NCBI GenBank assembly: GCA_030632885.1
Contig: DAOVTW010000046.1
Coordinates: 1 to 26,704, forward strand
DNA from: JAIOSM01 sp023143455
GTDB lineage: Bacteria; Desulfobacterota; Desulfobacteria; Desulfobacterales; Desulfobacteraceae
Length of the DNA stretch: 26,704 nt
Reading direction: 5' to 3'
Under the pieces are notes generated by a model. The model made no database searches. It saw only the letters and a program-made list of their open reading frames with translations, and was not told the DNA's origin. Each line of letters starts with the position of its first letter. Position 1 is the stretch's first letter. A program made the translations under genes and the position numbers. Of the stretch, positions 1 through 7,776 are shown piece after piece.

Positions 1-43
1 GCCGCCAGCGTTCATTCTGAGCCAGGATCAAACTCTCCAGTTA
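1..43 (-). rRNA. rrs: 16S rRNA, 5' end only (gene continues off the left edge)
   Basis: On the minus strand, the near-universal 16S 5' sequence AGAGTTTGATCCTGGCTCAG is present, followed by the start of helix 1-3 sequence (AATGAACGCTGGCGGC). Only about 43 bases are inside the window. The exact 5' end is estimated by comparison with E. coli numbering. The gene is read right to left, so its promoter and leader lie in bases 44-205. Confidence 0.97.
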
Positions 44-128
44 TACTGTTAAGCTAATCTAGCTACTTATTCTCTTAAAAACTCTTATTACTAATTTGTT
101 GACCCGCTTCTTCTTCTCACTGACCAAT

Positions 129-141
129 TTTCAAAGAACAA
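129..141 (-). promoter_or_regulatory. boxA-like antitermination element in the rRNA leader
   Basis: On the minus strand, TGTTCTTTGA (131-140) lies between the rRNA promoter and the 16S 5' end. It resembles the boxA sequence (TGCTCTTTAACA in E. coli, TGCTCTTTGA-like in other bacteria) that recruits the NusB/S10 antitermination complex. The assignment rests on sequence similarity and position only. Confidence 0.5.
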
Positions 142-176
142 AAAAATTTACAAAATGATTGTACGAAAACCAGAAT

Positions 177-205
177 AATATACGCTTGATTTTTAAATTT
201 GTCAA
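177..205 (-). promoter_or_regulatory. rRNA operon promoter (sigma-70 type)
   Basis: On the minus strand, a perfect -35 TTGACA (200-205) is separated by exactly 17 bp from a -10 TATATT (177-182). The spacer and upstream DNA are AT-rich. It sits about 135 bp upstream of the 16S 5' end, with the boxA-like element between. Bases 206-340 further upstream hold no gene and no second promoter that I can support. Confidence 0.8.
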
Positions 206-340
206 ACACTTTCTTAAAATCTACCCACTATTTTTTAAATCAATCTCTGCATCCGACCCAAAAATTTTCTATCAATGTCTTACATACCTTCTTTAATATT
301 TCAAATTGACTGTTATCTCCATTTTTTTTTGATAAAATCA

Positions 341-374
341 AAAAAAACCGTGCTCTAAACCAAATAAAGCACGG
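341..374 (-). terminator. Rho-independent terminator of the comEA-like gene
   Basis: On the minus strand, a 7-bp GC-rich stem (CCGTGCT, 368-374, with AGCACGG, 348-354) encloses a 13-nt loop and is followed by a run of eight T (ending near 341). It lies 33 bp after the comEA stop codon and upstream of the rRNA promoter, insulating the rRNA operon from comEA transcription. Confidence 0.88.
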
Positions 375-406
375 CATAAAAAATTAAAATAGATAGGTAC
401 TATGGC

Positions 407-691
407 TTAACTTTTCTCACTCTTTACAATAATTCTGTCTTTATTGAATTCATAAGTTTTTGATCCAATGCCCTTTACTTTCATCAAGTCTTCAGGTTTT
501 TCAAACTTATGCCAATTTCGATATTCAATTATTCTCTTGGCATAAGCCTCTCCAATATTTTTTAAAGTACAGAGCTCTTCTTGACTAGCAGTATTAATAT
601 TAACTTTGCTTTCTGATAGAACAGGGGCTGCAAACACAACCAACAAACAAAGAGCAATCATAATCGCCCATAAATTATAAATTTTTCTCAT
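407..691 (-). CDS. ComEA-like helix-hairpin-helix DNA-binding protein, secreted
   Basis: A 94-residue protein with an N-terminal signal or membrane-anchor segment (residues 5-27, ending in AAPVLSES). It is followed by a ComEA-type tandem helix-hairpin-helix domain: VNINTASQEEL (about residues 30-40), a first hairpin LKNIGEAYAKRI, and a second hairpin MKVKGIGSKTY. ComEA-family proteins bind double-stranded DNA in the periplasm during DNA uptake; short one-domain versions like this are widespread in Gram-negatives, where the role is often unproven. The start has a strong ribosome binding site (AAGGAGAAGGA). The gene stands alone, with its own terminator, divergent from the next gene. No other competence gene is nearby. 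Confidence 0.85.
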   Translation of the reverse strand: MRKIYNLWAIMIALCLLVVFAAPVLSESKVNINTASQEELCTLKNIGEAYAKRIIEYRNWHKFEKPEDLMKVKGIGSKTYEFNKDRIIVKSEKS

Positions 692-725
692 TTCCTTCTC
701 CTTAAATAAAAAAGTTAGTATTTAT

Positions 726-754
726 TTTTGTTGCCAAGAATCTTGACAACAAAA
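726..754. repeat. 29-bp near-perfect palindrome upstream of comEA-like gene
   Basis: The sequence TTTTGTTG-C-CAAGA-A-TCTTG-A-CAACAAAA reads the same on the other strand except at one symmetric pair of positions (9 and 21) and the centre base. The arms are 14 bp. It lies about 34 bp upstream of the comEA start codon, between divergent comEA and the hydrolase gene. No T-run follows on either strand, so it does not look like a terminator; an operator or a leader-RNA hairpin is possible. Confidence 0.6.
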
Positions 755-937
755 GCATTTGTTTAGCTGAATAACTATCAAAAACTTCAGCTTAATAGAT
801 TACGATATCACTCATTATTTCAAAAATCAAGAAAAAAATGGTTCTTTCACCATATGAGAAATGCTTTTTCTTTTTTTTTGTGTATTGTTTATGGTATGAA
901 TACAAAACTCTGGGGGATTATTAATCATAATAAATAA

Positions 938-1858
938 GTGAAAAATCTCATGATAAAAAATTATATCAAACCTGAACAATTTCCAATTCAACTAAAAAAG
1001 AATGTTTTTATGCTGGGGAATTATTTCTTTAATGTTTTTCTAATTGTGGGTGATAAAAAAACTGTTCTCTTTGAAACTGGGATTTCAGCCATAACGGATA
1101 CTATCATCTCTCAGATCAAAAGCATTGATATAATACCAGATTATATTATTCCTGCTCACCCTCATTCAGATCATATAACAGGCTTGCCAGGTCTTATGGA
1201 AAAGTATCCAGAGGCAACTATTATTACAGCCATGGGTGCAAAAGAATTCATTGAACACCCCAAAGCAGGACCGTTACTTATTAAAGAAGACCGGTTTATG
1301 TATGAAAGCTTATCCCAAAGGGGTCTGTCCCCAGGAAGAAAGCCCTTAGAAAAAATCCCGGATTTAAATAACAGCTTGACTATTGAGAAAGAAAAATCTT
1401 TAGATCTCGGTAATATTACAATAGATCTTATGAAGGTTTATGGGCATTCTCCTGGAAATTTAATTGCTTTTATCCCTGAGCTAAAAATAGTTTTCACTTC
1501 CGATTCTCTTGGATTCCATTACCCGGGAAGATTCTTTTTCCCACTTTTCTTTACTGGCCTGGATGACTATTTATCAACCATCAATTTAATTAAATCTTTT
1601 AACCCATTAATGATTTGTCCAGCCCATCAGGGTTATATTGTTGGAAAAGCTATCAATAATGCTCTTAAAGAAACAAGGGATGCTACATTCGAAATCGCTG
1701 GCTTGATTAAACAGGGTTCATATTCAAACAATGATTTATCTGAAAAACTTTTCAACTATTGTTATGTGGATGAATTTACGCTTTATACAGAAGCTAATAT
1801 CAGAAATTGTGTAATGCTTTTGATAAAGAGAGCCCATGAGGCGACTTTAAAAGGATAA
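938..1858 (+). CDS. Metallo-beta-lactamase-fold hydrolase
   Basis: A 306-residue protein of the metallo-beta-lactamase superfamily. The metal-binding motif HPHSDH (an HxHxDH form) is at residues 74-79; further likely ligands are the His of GHSPGN (near 168), the Asp of FTSDS (near 187) and the His of CPAHQG (near 229). About 60 C-terminal residues follow the core. The family includes thioesterases, glyoxalase II-like enzymes and others, and the substrate cannot be read from the sequence. There is no signal peptide, so it is cytoplasmic. The GTG start at 938 immediately follows an in-frame stop, while an ATG four codons in (950) is an alternative; neither has a well-placed ribosome binding site. 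Confidence 0.85.
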   Translation: MKNLMIKNYIKPEQFPIQLKKNVFMLGNYFFNVFLIVGDKKTVLFETGISAITDTIISQIKSIDIIPDYIIPAHPHSDHITGLPGLMEKYPEATIITAMGAKEFIEHPKAGPLLIKEDRFMYESLSQRGLSPGRKPLEKIPDLNNSLTIEKEKSLDLGNITIDLMKVYGHSPGNLIAFIPELKIVFTSDSLGFHYPGRFFFPLFFTGLDDYLSTINLIKSFNPLMICPAHQGYIVGKAINNALKETRDATFEIAGLIKQGSYSNNDLSEKLFNYCYVDEFTLYTEANIRNCVMLLIKRAHEATLKG

Positions 1859-1889
1859 AAAAACCAGGAAACATAACTCTGTCAAAATA

Positions 1890-1920
1890 TTGAAAAGCTG
1901 CAGATTTTGAAGTTTATAAT
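1890..1920 (+). promoter_or_regulatory. Possible promoter of mntP
   Basis: TTGAAA (1890-1895) and a consensus TATAAT (1915-1920), with a long 19-bp spacer, lie 56 bp upstream of the mntP start. The -10 is perfect but the spacing is not ideal, so this is a weak candidate. Confidence 0.3.
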
Positions 1921-1976
1921 AGTTGATAATTTATATAGATTTGTCTTTTTATAACAGTTAATAATGATGGATATAT

Positions 1977-2534
1977 ATGACAATATTTGACATAATAATT
2001 ATTGCAATAGGATTAGCCATGGATGCGGCTGCTGTCTCTCTTGCCGCTGCTTCCTCTGGATTTGCAACAGATGCAAGGGCAAAATTCAGACTCTCTTTCC
2101 ATTTTGGGTTATTCCAGTTTTTTATGCCGGTTGTTGGATGGTATTTTGGTAATAGTTTTGTTTCTCATATTAAACCCTTTGACCAGTGGATTGCTTTTTT
2201 TCTTCTGTCCTTTGTTGGTATAAGAATGATTTGTGAAGGCATGAATAAATCTTTAACAACACACAAAAAAGACCCATCAAAGGGCGTTACCATGGTCATG
2301 CTCAGTGTGGCCACAAGCATTGACGCCCTTGCAGTGGGGCTAAGCTTTGCCATGCTTGAAGTAAATATTTGGTATCCAAGTATCATAATTGGTGTAATTA
2401 CTACAATCTTATCATTAATAGCTATTATAATTGGAACAAAACTTAATGTCATGTTTGGTAAACAAATGGAAATTCTGGGGGGAATTATTTTGCTTATCAT
2501 AGGTTTTCGAATTCTTTTTTATTCTTTAATTTAA
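1977..2534 (+). CDS. mntP: Putative manganese efflux pump MntP
   Basis: A 185-residue, six-helix inner-membrane protein of the MntP (DUF204) family, which exports Mn2+. The internal two-fold repeat is visible: the first half carries AMDAAAVSLAAA (near residues 14-25) and the second SIDALAVGLSFA (near 113-124), each with the conserved intramembrane Asp. GWYFGNSF, RMICEGM and the C-terminal EILGGIILLIIGFRIL also match the family, and the length is normal (about 185-190). The ribosome binding site is weak (GATGGA, 5 nt before ATG). No yybP-ykoY manganese riboswitch is recognisable in the 118-bp leader. Confidence 0.92.
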   Translation: MTIFDIIIIAIGLAMDAAAVSLAAASSGFATDARAKFRLSFHFGLFQFFMPVVGWYFGNSFVSHIKPFDQWIAFFLLSFVGIRMICEGMNKSLTTHKKDPSKGVTMVMLSVATSIDALAVGLSFAMLEVNIWYPSIIIGVITTILSLIAIIIGTKLNVMFGKQMEILGGIILLIIGFRILFYSLI

Positions 2535-2684
2535 ATAAAAACTAAGGTGCAATCCCAATAAAGAATCTTGACATATGTATTACAATATTGATGCATCGGG
2601 ATTCCTTGATCGTTTCACAAAGATCACTGCTCTCATAGAAAAGTGTGTAAAGGAATGTGGACCACAATTTTGTAAGTAACAGGT

Positions 2685-2707
2685 ATATATTTTTTGCAAA
2701 AATATAT
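2685..2707. repeat. AT-only inverted repeat downstream of mntP
   Basis: A 10-bp perfect inverted repeat (ATATATTTTT, TGC loop, AAAAATATAT) built only from A and T. It could fold as an RNA hairpin but lacks a GC stem and T-run, so terminator function is doubtful. The surrounding stretch 2535-2749 holds no gene I can support. Confidence 0.35.
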
Positions 2708-2749
2708 GCAAAAGTGTGCATATTAACTTATTAATAAAGGAGAAAATTT

Positions 2750-2950
2750 GTGGCACAACTGGTAATGATTGAATCAATATATAATGCACTGGATATGGGT
2801 ATTTTCATAACCATGCTCCGAAATGCGTTGAAAACCCGTTTTGAAATTGGGTCAAAAGAGTTTATTAAGCACCTGATTTTTGGCAAAGGATATCATGAAT
2901 TGACCCCGCCTCAATTAAGTCGGAACTTGAGTCGTCCAGGGAAAGAGTAG
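2750..2950 (+). CDS. Small hypothetical protein, possibly real
   Basis: A 66-codon ORF beginning with GTG and preceded by a good ribosome binding site (AAAGGAGA, 5-6 nt upstream), ending in UAG. The product is mixed hydrophobic and basic, with no signal peptide, no clear transmembrane helix and no motif I recognise (contains RNALKTRFEIGSKEF and ends NLSRPGKE). It stands alone between mntP and the tRNA-Arg terminator. The ribosome binding site is the main support; it may equally be the remnant of a longer gene. Confidence 0.35.
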   Translation: MAQLVMIESIYNALDMGIFITMLRNALKTRFEIGSKEFIKHLIFGKGYHELTPPQLSRNLSRPGKE

Positions 2951-3035
2951 TTAATCATTGATTTACGGGATAAATACAAATTTAAACGTAATTATATGTT
3001 TAACAACTAAGTCAGGAAGGTCATAAAATGAAAAC

Positions 3036-3069
3036 AAAAAAGGTTTTCAACGAAAAGCTGAAAACCTTT
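3036..3069 (-). terminator. Terminator of the tRNA-Arg unit
   Basis: On the minus strand, the 11-bp stem AAAGGTTTTCA / TGAAAACCTTT (3059-3069 with 3039-3049) has a 9-nt loop and runs directly into a T-tract. It starts 10 bp after the tRNA 3' end. Confidence 0.85.
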
Positions 3070-3078
3070 GATTTTAAA

Positions 3079-3155
<77 letters not shown>

Positions 3156-3168
3156 AAATAAAGGAGAA

Positions 3169-3197
3169 AATATATCAAATTTTTAATATTATGTCTA
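3169..3197 (-). promoter_or_regulatory. Promoter of tRNA-Arg
   Basis: On the minus strand, TAGACA (3192-3197) and TATATT (3169-3174) are separated by exactly 17 bp and end 13 bp before the tRNA 5' end. The -35 differs from consensus at one base. Confidence 0.7.
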
Positions 3198-3308
3198 CAA
3201 AAAAGAAGAATATAAAAAAAATAAATAGAATTACTCTCAATTATGTTATACTATATTTTGTTGTTAGCGTTTCTTTAATGATTAAATTTAAGGTATTATT
3301 TCAAATAT

Positions 3309-4250
3309 ATGAGCAAGACTAAAAAAAAAACAAAGCTTACCAAAAAAGATTTTCGCCTACCTGTTAAACAAAATGAAAAAAGCTCCAGCAAGGCTCTTGT
3401 AAAATCAGATCCTGTTCAAAGTTATCTTTCTGAAATTAGAAGATATAGACTTCTGACGCGAGAAGAAGAGGTTGAACTTGGAACAAGAATCCAGGAAGAA
3501 AATGACCAGGAAGCTGCCTACATAATGACTACTTCCAACCTAAGACTTGTAGTAAAAATTGCCTTTGAATTCCAGAGAATCTGGATGCAAAATCTTTTAG
3601 ATTTAATCCAGGAAGGTAATATTGGTCTGGTACAAGCTGTAAAGAAATTTAATCCCTATAAAAATGTCAAGTTTTCTTATTATGCTTCTTTCTGGATAAA
3701 AGCCTATATTTTAAAGTTTATTATGGACAATTGGAGAATGGTAAAAATTGGTACCACTCAGGGCCAAAGGAAACTCTTCTTCCGACTAAAAAAAGAAAAA
3801 CAAAAATTATTAGAAGAAGGATTTAATCCTGAACCAAAACTATTATCCGAAAGACTTGGAGTTTCAGAAAAAGAAATTATCTCAATGGATGAACGCCTTG
3901 ATAATTGGGATTTATCCTTGGATGAGCCATTAAAAGAGGACTCTAACACAAAAAGAGTTGATTTTATTCAAGTCGAAACAGACTCTACTGAGGATGAAGT
4001 CGCTCAAAAAGAAATTGAAACAATTTTACATAAAAAAATAGATGAATTTAAAAAGTCTCTAAACAAAAGAGAACTTAAAATATTTGATAAAAGAATTTTT
4101 TCTGATTCACCTGAAACACTCCAGGAAATAGGTGAAGAATTTGATGTTTCAAGGGAAAGAATACGACAGATAGAAAGTAATATAATAAAAAAAATGAGGG
4201 CGTATTTTAAAGAAGACATGCCTGATTATGATGTCATAAGCCAAGGCTAA
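3309..4250 (+). CDS. rpoH: RNA polymerase sigma factor RpoH (sigma-32 family)
   Basis: A 313-residue sigma-70-family factor. Residues 34-60 (DPVQSYLSEI...LTREEEVELG) form region 1.2, 75-150 form region 2 including the -10-recognition helix (FSYYASFWIKAYILKFIMDN), and 265-300 form region 4.2 (LQEIGEEFDVSRERIRQIE). The diagnostic feature is the RpoH box at 153-162 (QRKLFFRLKK), present in sigma-32 and absent from housekeeping factors. It directs RNA polymerase to heat-shock promoters. The N-terminal 30 residues are Lys-rich and not conserved in the family. The ribosome binding site is weak (AAGG about 15 nt upstream), and expression may be regulated at translation as in E. coli, but no RNA thermometer fold was established. 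It is first in a plus-strand gene run. Confidence 0.9.
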   Translation: MSKTKKKTKLTKKDFRLPVKQNEKSSSKALVKSDPVQSYLSEIRRYRLLTREEEVELGTRIQEENDQEAAYIMTTSNLRLVVKIAFEFQRIWMQNLLDLIQEGNIGLVQAVKKFNPYKNVKFSYYASFWIKAYILKFIMDNWRMVKIGTTQGQRKLFFRLKKEKQKLLEEGFNPEPKLLSERLGVSEKEIISMDERLDNWDLSLDEPLKEDSNTKRVDFIQVETDSTEDEVAQKEIETILHKKIDEFKKSLNKRELKIFDKRIFSDSPETLQEIGEEFDVSRERIRQIESNIIKKMRAYFKEDMPDYDVISQG

Positions 4251-4283
4251 AGGCTTTTACAACTTGCTTAAAGGTGACCCGTT

Positions 4284-6053
4284 ATGAAACATACTTTTCT
4301 GTACATAACCCTGATATTATTTGTTTTGATCCATCTTTCAGGCTGTAGCTCACAAACTGAGAGGCATTCAGCACAACTCTCTGGAAAAAACAAAGGATTA
4401 GAAACAAGGTTACCAAAAAAAGATTCAAACTCACCACATTATTACTATATGCTTTCACGGCTTAATAATAAAAAAAGCGAGCTACCAGAAGCAATTTTTT
4501 TCTTAAAAAAAGCCCTAGACAAAGACCCTGAATCAATCTTCCTTAAAAAAGAATTACTAAATCTTTATCTTGCCTTGGAAAAATATGATAACGCAATTGA
4601 GCTTGCAGAAAAAATATTAGAAACCAATCCTGATAACGTTGACATCCTCTTCACTCTTGCCAGGCTGAAAATCCAAAAAGATAAAAACAGAGAAGCTATA
4701 AATATATATAATAAAATTCTTAAGCTTGAGCCTGACAACAAGACCACTTATTTACTTTTAGGAAAGATTTACAGCAAAGAAAATAATTCTGATGAAGCAT
4801 TCAAGCTTTACTCAAAAATGATTGAACATTTCCCGGATTCATACATTGCCCATTATTATCTTGGCATGGCATACCAGGATCAAAATAAACTCAACTATGC
4901 AGAAGAAGAATTTTTAAAAACAATTGAACTTAGCCCCAAACTTATAGAGCCGCGATTAAGGCTTATTGAGATATATGAGTCTCACACTAAAGACCAAAAA
5001 AAAGCGAGTAAAAAAATTATTAAACTCTATAAAGAAATTCTTGAAATTGAGGAGCGCAATGACTTTGTATTGATGGAGTATGCCCTTTATTTACATGACC
5101 ATGGGAGTAAAAAAGAAGGAAAAATAATATTTTTTAATTTTGGTAAAAAAAGTTCTGAAGATGAAAGCTTTTTACTAAAAATTGCAAATGAATACATTGT
5201 AAAAAAACGTTTTAAAGAAGCATCAGTGATTTTTATTGAAATGCTGAAGGCAGCACCAGAAAACTCTTCTATCATTTTTTTTGCAGGGTATGCATTTGAT
5301 TCATTAAAACAATATCCAGAAGCGATTGAATATTACCAAAAGGTGCAGCCTTCTTCTACATATTATAAAAAAAGCATCATCCATGCTGCATTCTTACATA
5401 AAGAACGGAAAGAAACTAAAAAAAGCATAGGCATCCTTGAAAAATTTCATAAATCTAACCCTGAGGATATTGATATTATAATTTTTCTATCAAGTTTTTA
5501 TATTGAAACTAAAAGCCTTGAAGAATGTATCAAGCTATTAAACCAAGGTCTCTCAGTATCTAAAGACAACCCTGCTCTGCTTTTTAAGCTTGGAATCTGC
5601 ATGGATAAATCAGATAGAAAAGACGAATGTATTAAAATAATGAAAAAAATCATTAAGTTAGATCCTGATAATGCTGAAGCACTAAATTATTTAGGTTATA
5701 CATATGCTGAGATTGGTATCAAATTAGACGAGGCAGACAAACTAATATCCAGAGCACTTGCACTAAAGCCTGATGATGGCTATATAACTGACAGTTTAGG
5801 ATGGGTATATTATCAGAAAGGCTCTTATGCCAAGGCAAGTGAACTACTCCAAAAGGCTGCAAAAATGACTGCTTATGACCCAATTATTACCGAGCATCTT
5901 GGAGATTCTTATGCCAAAGAGAACAGACTCGAAAAAGCTCTGGCTGTGTATAAAAAGGCTTTAAAAAAACTAACTGATAACAATAATCAACAAAAAATTA
6001 ACCTTGAAAAAAAAATCAAGGAGATTGAAAGTAGAATAAATGCCCAAGAGTAA
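4284..6053 (+). CDS. TPR-repeat lipoprotein
   Basis: A 589-residue protein with a lipoprotein signal peptide: hydrophobic residues 4-18 and lipobox LSGC, with Cys21 the predicted lipidated residue. The rest is an array of tetratricopeptide repeats from about residue 50 to 570, with recurrent pattern motifs such as LGKIYSKENNSDEA, YLGMAYQDQNKLNYAEEEF and LGWVYYQKGSYAKASELL, roughly 12-14 repeats. TPR arrays are protein-binding scaffolds. Exposure at the inner or outer membrane on the periplasmic side is inferred from the lipobox. The gene follows rpoH by 33 bp and its 3' end overlaps the next lipoprotein gene by 14 bp, so the two lipoproteins are probably co-translated and may act together in outer-membrane assembly. 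Confidence 0.88.
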   Translation: MKHTFLYITLILFVLIHLSGCSSQTERHSAQLSGKNKGLETRLPKKDSNSPHYYYMLSRLNNKKSELPEAIFFLKKALDKDPESIFLKKELLNLYLALEKYDNAIELAEKILETNPDNVDILFTLARLKIQKDKNREAINIYNKILKLEPDNKTTYLLLGKIYSKENNSDEAFKLYSKMIEHFPDSYIAHYYLGMAYQDQNKLNYAEEEFLKTIELSPKLIEPRLRLIEIYESHTKDQKKASKKIIKLYKEILEIEERNDFVLMEYALYLHDHGSKKEGKIIFFNFGKKSSEDESFLLKIANEYIVKKRFKEASVIFIEMLKAAPENSSIIFFAGYAFDSLKQYPEAIEYYQKVQPSSTYYKKSIIHAAFLHKERKETKKSIGILEKFHKSNPEDIDIIIFLSSFYIETKSLEECIKLLNQGLSVSKDNPALLFKLGICMDKSDRKDECIKIMKKIIKLDPDNAEALNYLGYTYAEIGIKLDEADKLISRALALKPDDGYITDSLGWVYYQKGSYAKASELLQKAAKMTAYDPIITEHLGDSYAKENRLEKALAVYKKALKKLTDNNNQQKINLEKKIKEIESRINAQE

Positions 6054-6828
6054 GCCAAGGCTATTACTATTCTGTTTTATACTGATTTGCTTTTTTGCTA
6101 TTTTCACAGGATGCGCTTCAATTGATTTTAAAAACAAACACGACATCAATGCTTACAATTTTGCTAAACAAATTAGCAATTTAAACGAAGAAATAAAAAC
6201 TGCTAAAGGTCTTGGATGGTTAAAAATAAAAGAAAACAATGGAGAAATAGTTTATAAAATTGCCTGGATTTCAAAGCCTCCTCGTGAAATCAGAATAACA
6301 CTCCTTTCTAATGGCTTCCCTGTTGAAACAATTGTTTCCAATGAAGAAAGCATTACTTTATTTTCCCATACTGGTGAACACAGCCTAAAAACTTATAGGA
6401 TAAAAAATCCTTCCCTTGAAAAAATTATTTCAATACCAGTAAAAATTGAAGATATTATTCTTTTGCTAAGTGGACAAATCCCAATAAAAGACTTTAAATA
6501 TGCTTTTTTTGATAATCAAGGTAATCAGCCTGATAACAATGATAATCCTTTAAAAACAATTGTTCTAAAAAATAAATCAGATAATGGGATTCAAAAAATA
6601 TTTATCAATTCCAAAAACCAAATAAAAAAATATTTGGTAACAAACTGGAAAATAGAACCTCTTTATAAAATTAACTTCTCTAATTTTATAGAAATTGATT
6701 CTGTAATAATACCTTCGAAACTACTAATACAAGACAATTTAAATAGAGAAGTTTCTTTCGAAATATCTAAATTCTATAAAAACCTTCCTGTAAAAAAATC
6801 CATGTTTAGATTGACAAAAAAGAGATAA
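6040..6828 (+). CDS. LolB-like / outer-membrane lipoprotein of unknown function
   Basis: A 262-residue protein with a lipoprotein signal (hydrophobic residues 8-22, lipobox FTGC, Cys25). After the signal, GLGWLKIKENNGEIVYKIAW and the following alternating strands resemble the lipid-binding beta-barrel fold of LolB and similar proteins (for example domains annotated DUF4292). A true LolB function (inserting lipoproteins into the outer membrane) is possible but not demonstrated, because sequence similarity within this fold is low. The gene starts inside the TPR lipoprotein gene, an arrangement that suggests coupled expression. Confidence 0.7.
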   Translation: MPKSKPRLLLFCFILICFFAIFTGCASIDFKNKHDINAYNFAKQISNLNEEIKTAKGLGWLKIKENNGEIVYKIAWISKPPREIRITLLSNGFPVETIVSNEESITLFSHTGEHSLKTYRIKNPSLEKIISIPVKIEDIILLLSGQIPIKDFKYAFFDNQGNQPDNNDNPLKTIVLKNKSDNGIQKIFINSKNQIKKYLVTNWKIEPLYKINFSNFIEIDSVIIPSKLLIQDNLNREVSFEISKFYKNLPVKKSMFRLTKKR

Positions 6829-6881
6829 TGCTAACAATTAGCTATGTAATTAACTATCATATAAAGGAGATATATAAATAA

Positions 6882-7760
6882 ATGATTCATAATAATGTTG
6901 ATGAGGCAAAAAAACAGAAGAGTGCGTGTGGTGGCGATTCACAGCAAAACCATCATATTAAGCAACAGCAGCAAAATGAGATGATGCAAAAATCTCTCAA
7001 AAAAATAAAAAACAAGTTGTTTGTTCTAAGCGGAAAAGGCGGGGTTGGGAAAAGCAGTGTCTCGGCAAACTTAGCTGTTAGTCTTGCTAAAAAAGGTTTT
7101 AAAACCGGACTTATGGATGTTGACCTGCATGGACCATCGATTGCACAAATGTTTGGAATTACAGGCATGTTAGATATGTCCTCGGAAGAAAAACAACTTC
7201 TGGCACCTAGTAAAATAATGGATAACCTTTCTGTAGTAACCATCCAGGCCTTAATGCAGGATAAAGATCAGGCAGTTATTTGGCGTGGACCTGCAAAGAC
7301 TGGAATGATTAACCAATTTATAGCTAATGTTGATTGGGGAGAACTTGACTTTCTGGTAATTGATGCACCTCCTGGAACCGGCGATGAACCGATTTCTGTA
7401 GCACAGGCTATTCCTGATGCCCAAGCTATTATTGTGACTACACCCCAGGAAGTTGCCCTGGCAGATATCAGAAAATCTATTTCATTCTGTAAAACAGTTA
7501 AACTCAAAACTCTTGGTATTGTTGAAAATATGGGAGCATTTAAATGCCCACATTGTGATGAATCCATCGAACTTTTCAGCTCCGGAGGTGGTAAGGCAAC
7601 AGCAGAACAATTTGGTCTTACTTTTTTAGGATCCATACCCTTTGATATTAATGTTGGTAAATCCGGAGATAGTGGAAAACCTTTGATGATGCAGGAGATC
7701 GACAACGAGTTTGCGAAAAATTTTGAAAATATAGTAGCAAATATAACAAAACAATTATAA
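6882..7760 (+). CDS. Mrp/ApbC-type Fe-S cluster carrier ATPase
   Basis: A 292-residue P-loop ATPase of the Mrp/NBP35 family, which binds and delivers [4Fe-4S] clusters to target proteins in the cytoplasm. The deviant Walker A SGKGGVGKSS is at residues 50-59, the switch and Walker B region IDAPPGTGDEP at 160-170, and the cluster-binding CPHC motif at 222-225. A short Gln/His-rich N-terminal extension contains one Cys (residue 16, SACGG), and the DUF59 domain found in some homologues is absent. The start has a good ribosome binding site (AAGGAGA). It is part of the plus-strand run after rpoH, with a 53-bp gap from the preceding lipoprotein gene. Confidence 0.92.
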   Translation: MIHNNVDEAKKQKSACGGDSQQNHHIKQQQQNEMMQKSLKKIKNKLFVLSGKGGVGKSSVSANLAVSLAKKGFKTGLMDVDLHGPSIAQMFGITGMLDMSSEEKQLLAPSKIMDNLSVVTIQALMQDKDQAVIWRGPAKTGMINQFIANVDWGELDFLVIDAPPGTGDEPISVAQAIPDAQAIIVTTPQEVALADIRKSISFCKTVKLKTLGIVENMGAFKCPHCDESIELFSSGGGKATAEQFGLTFLGSIPFDINVGKSGDSGKPLMMQEIDNEFAKNFENIVANITKQL

Positions 7761-7776
7761 AAGCAAATATTTAAGT

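Noticed and set aside
1859..1976. yybP-ykoY manganese riboswitch upstream of mntP
   Set aside because: Searched by eye for its conserved loops; none of the signature segments is present, and the leader is short.
2575..2679. 34-codon ORF (MYYNIDASGF...) preceded by TTGACA
   Set aside because: No ribosome binding site, the TTGACA has no -10 at the right distance, and no recognisable product.
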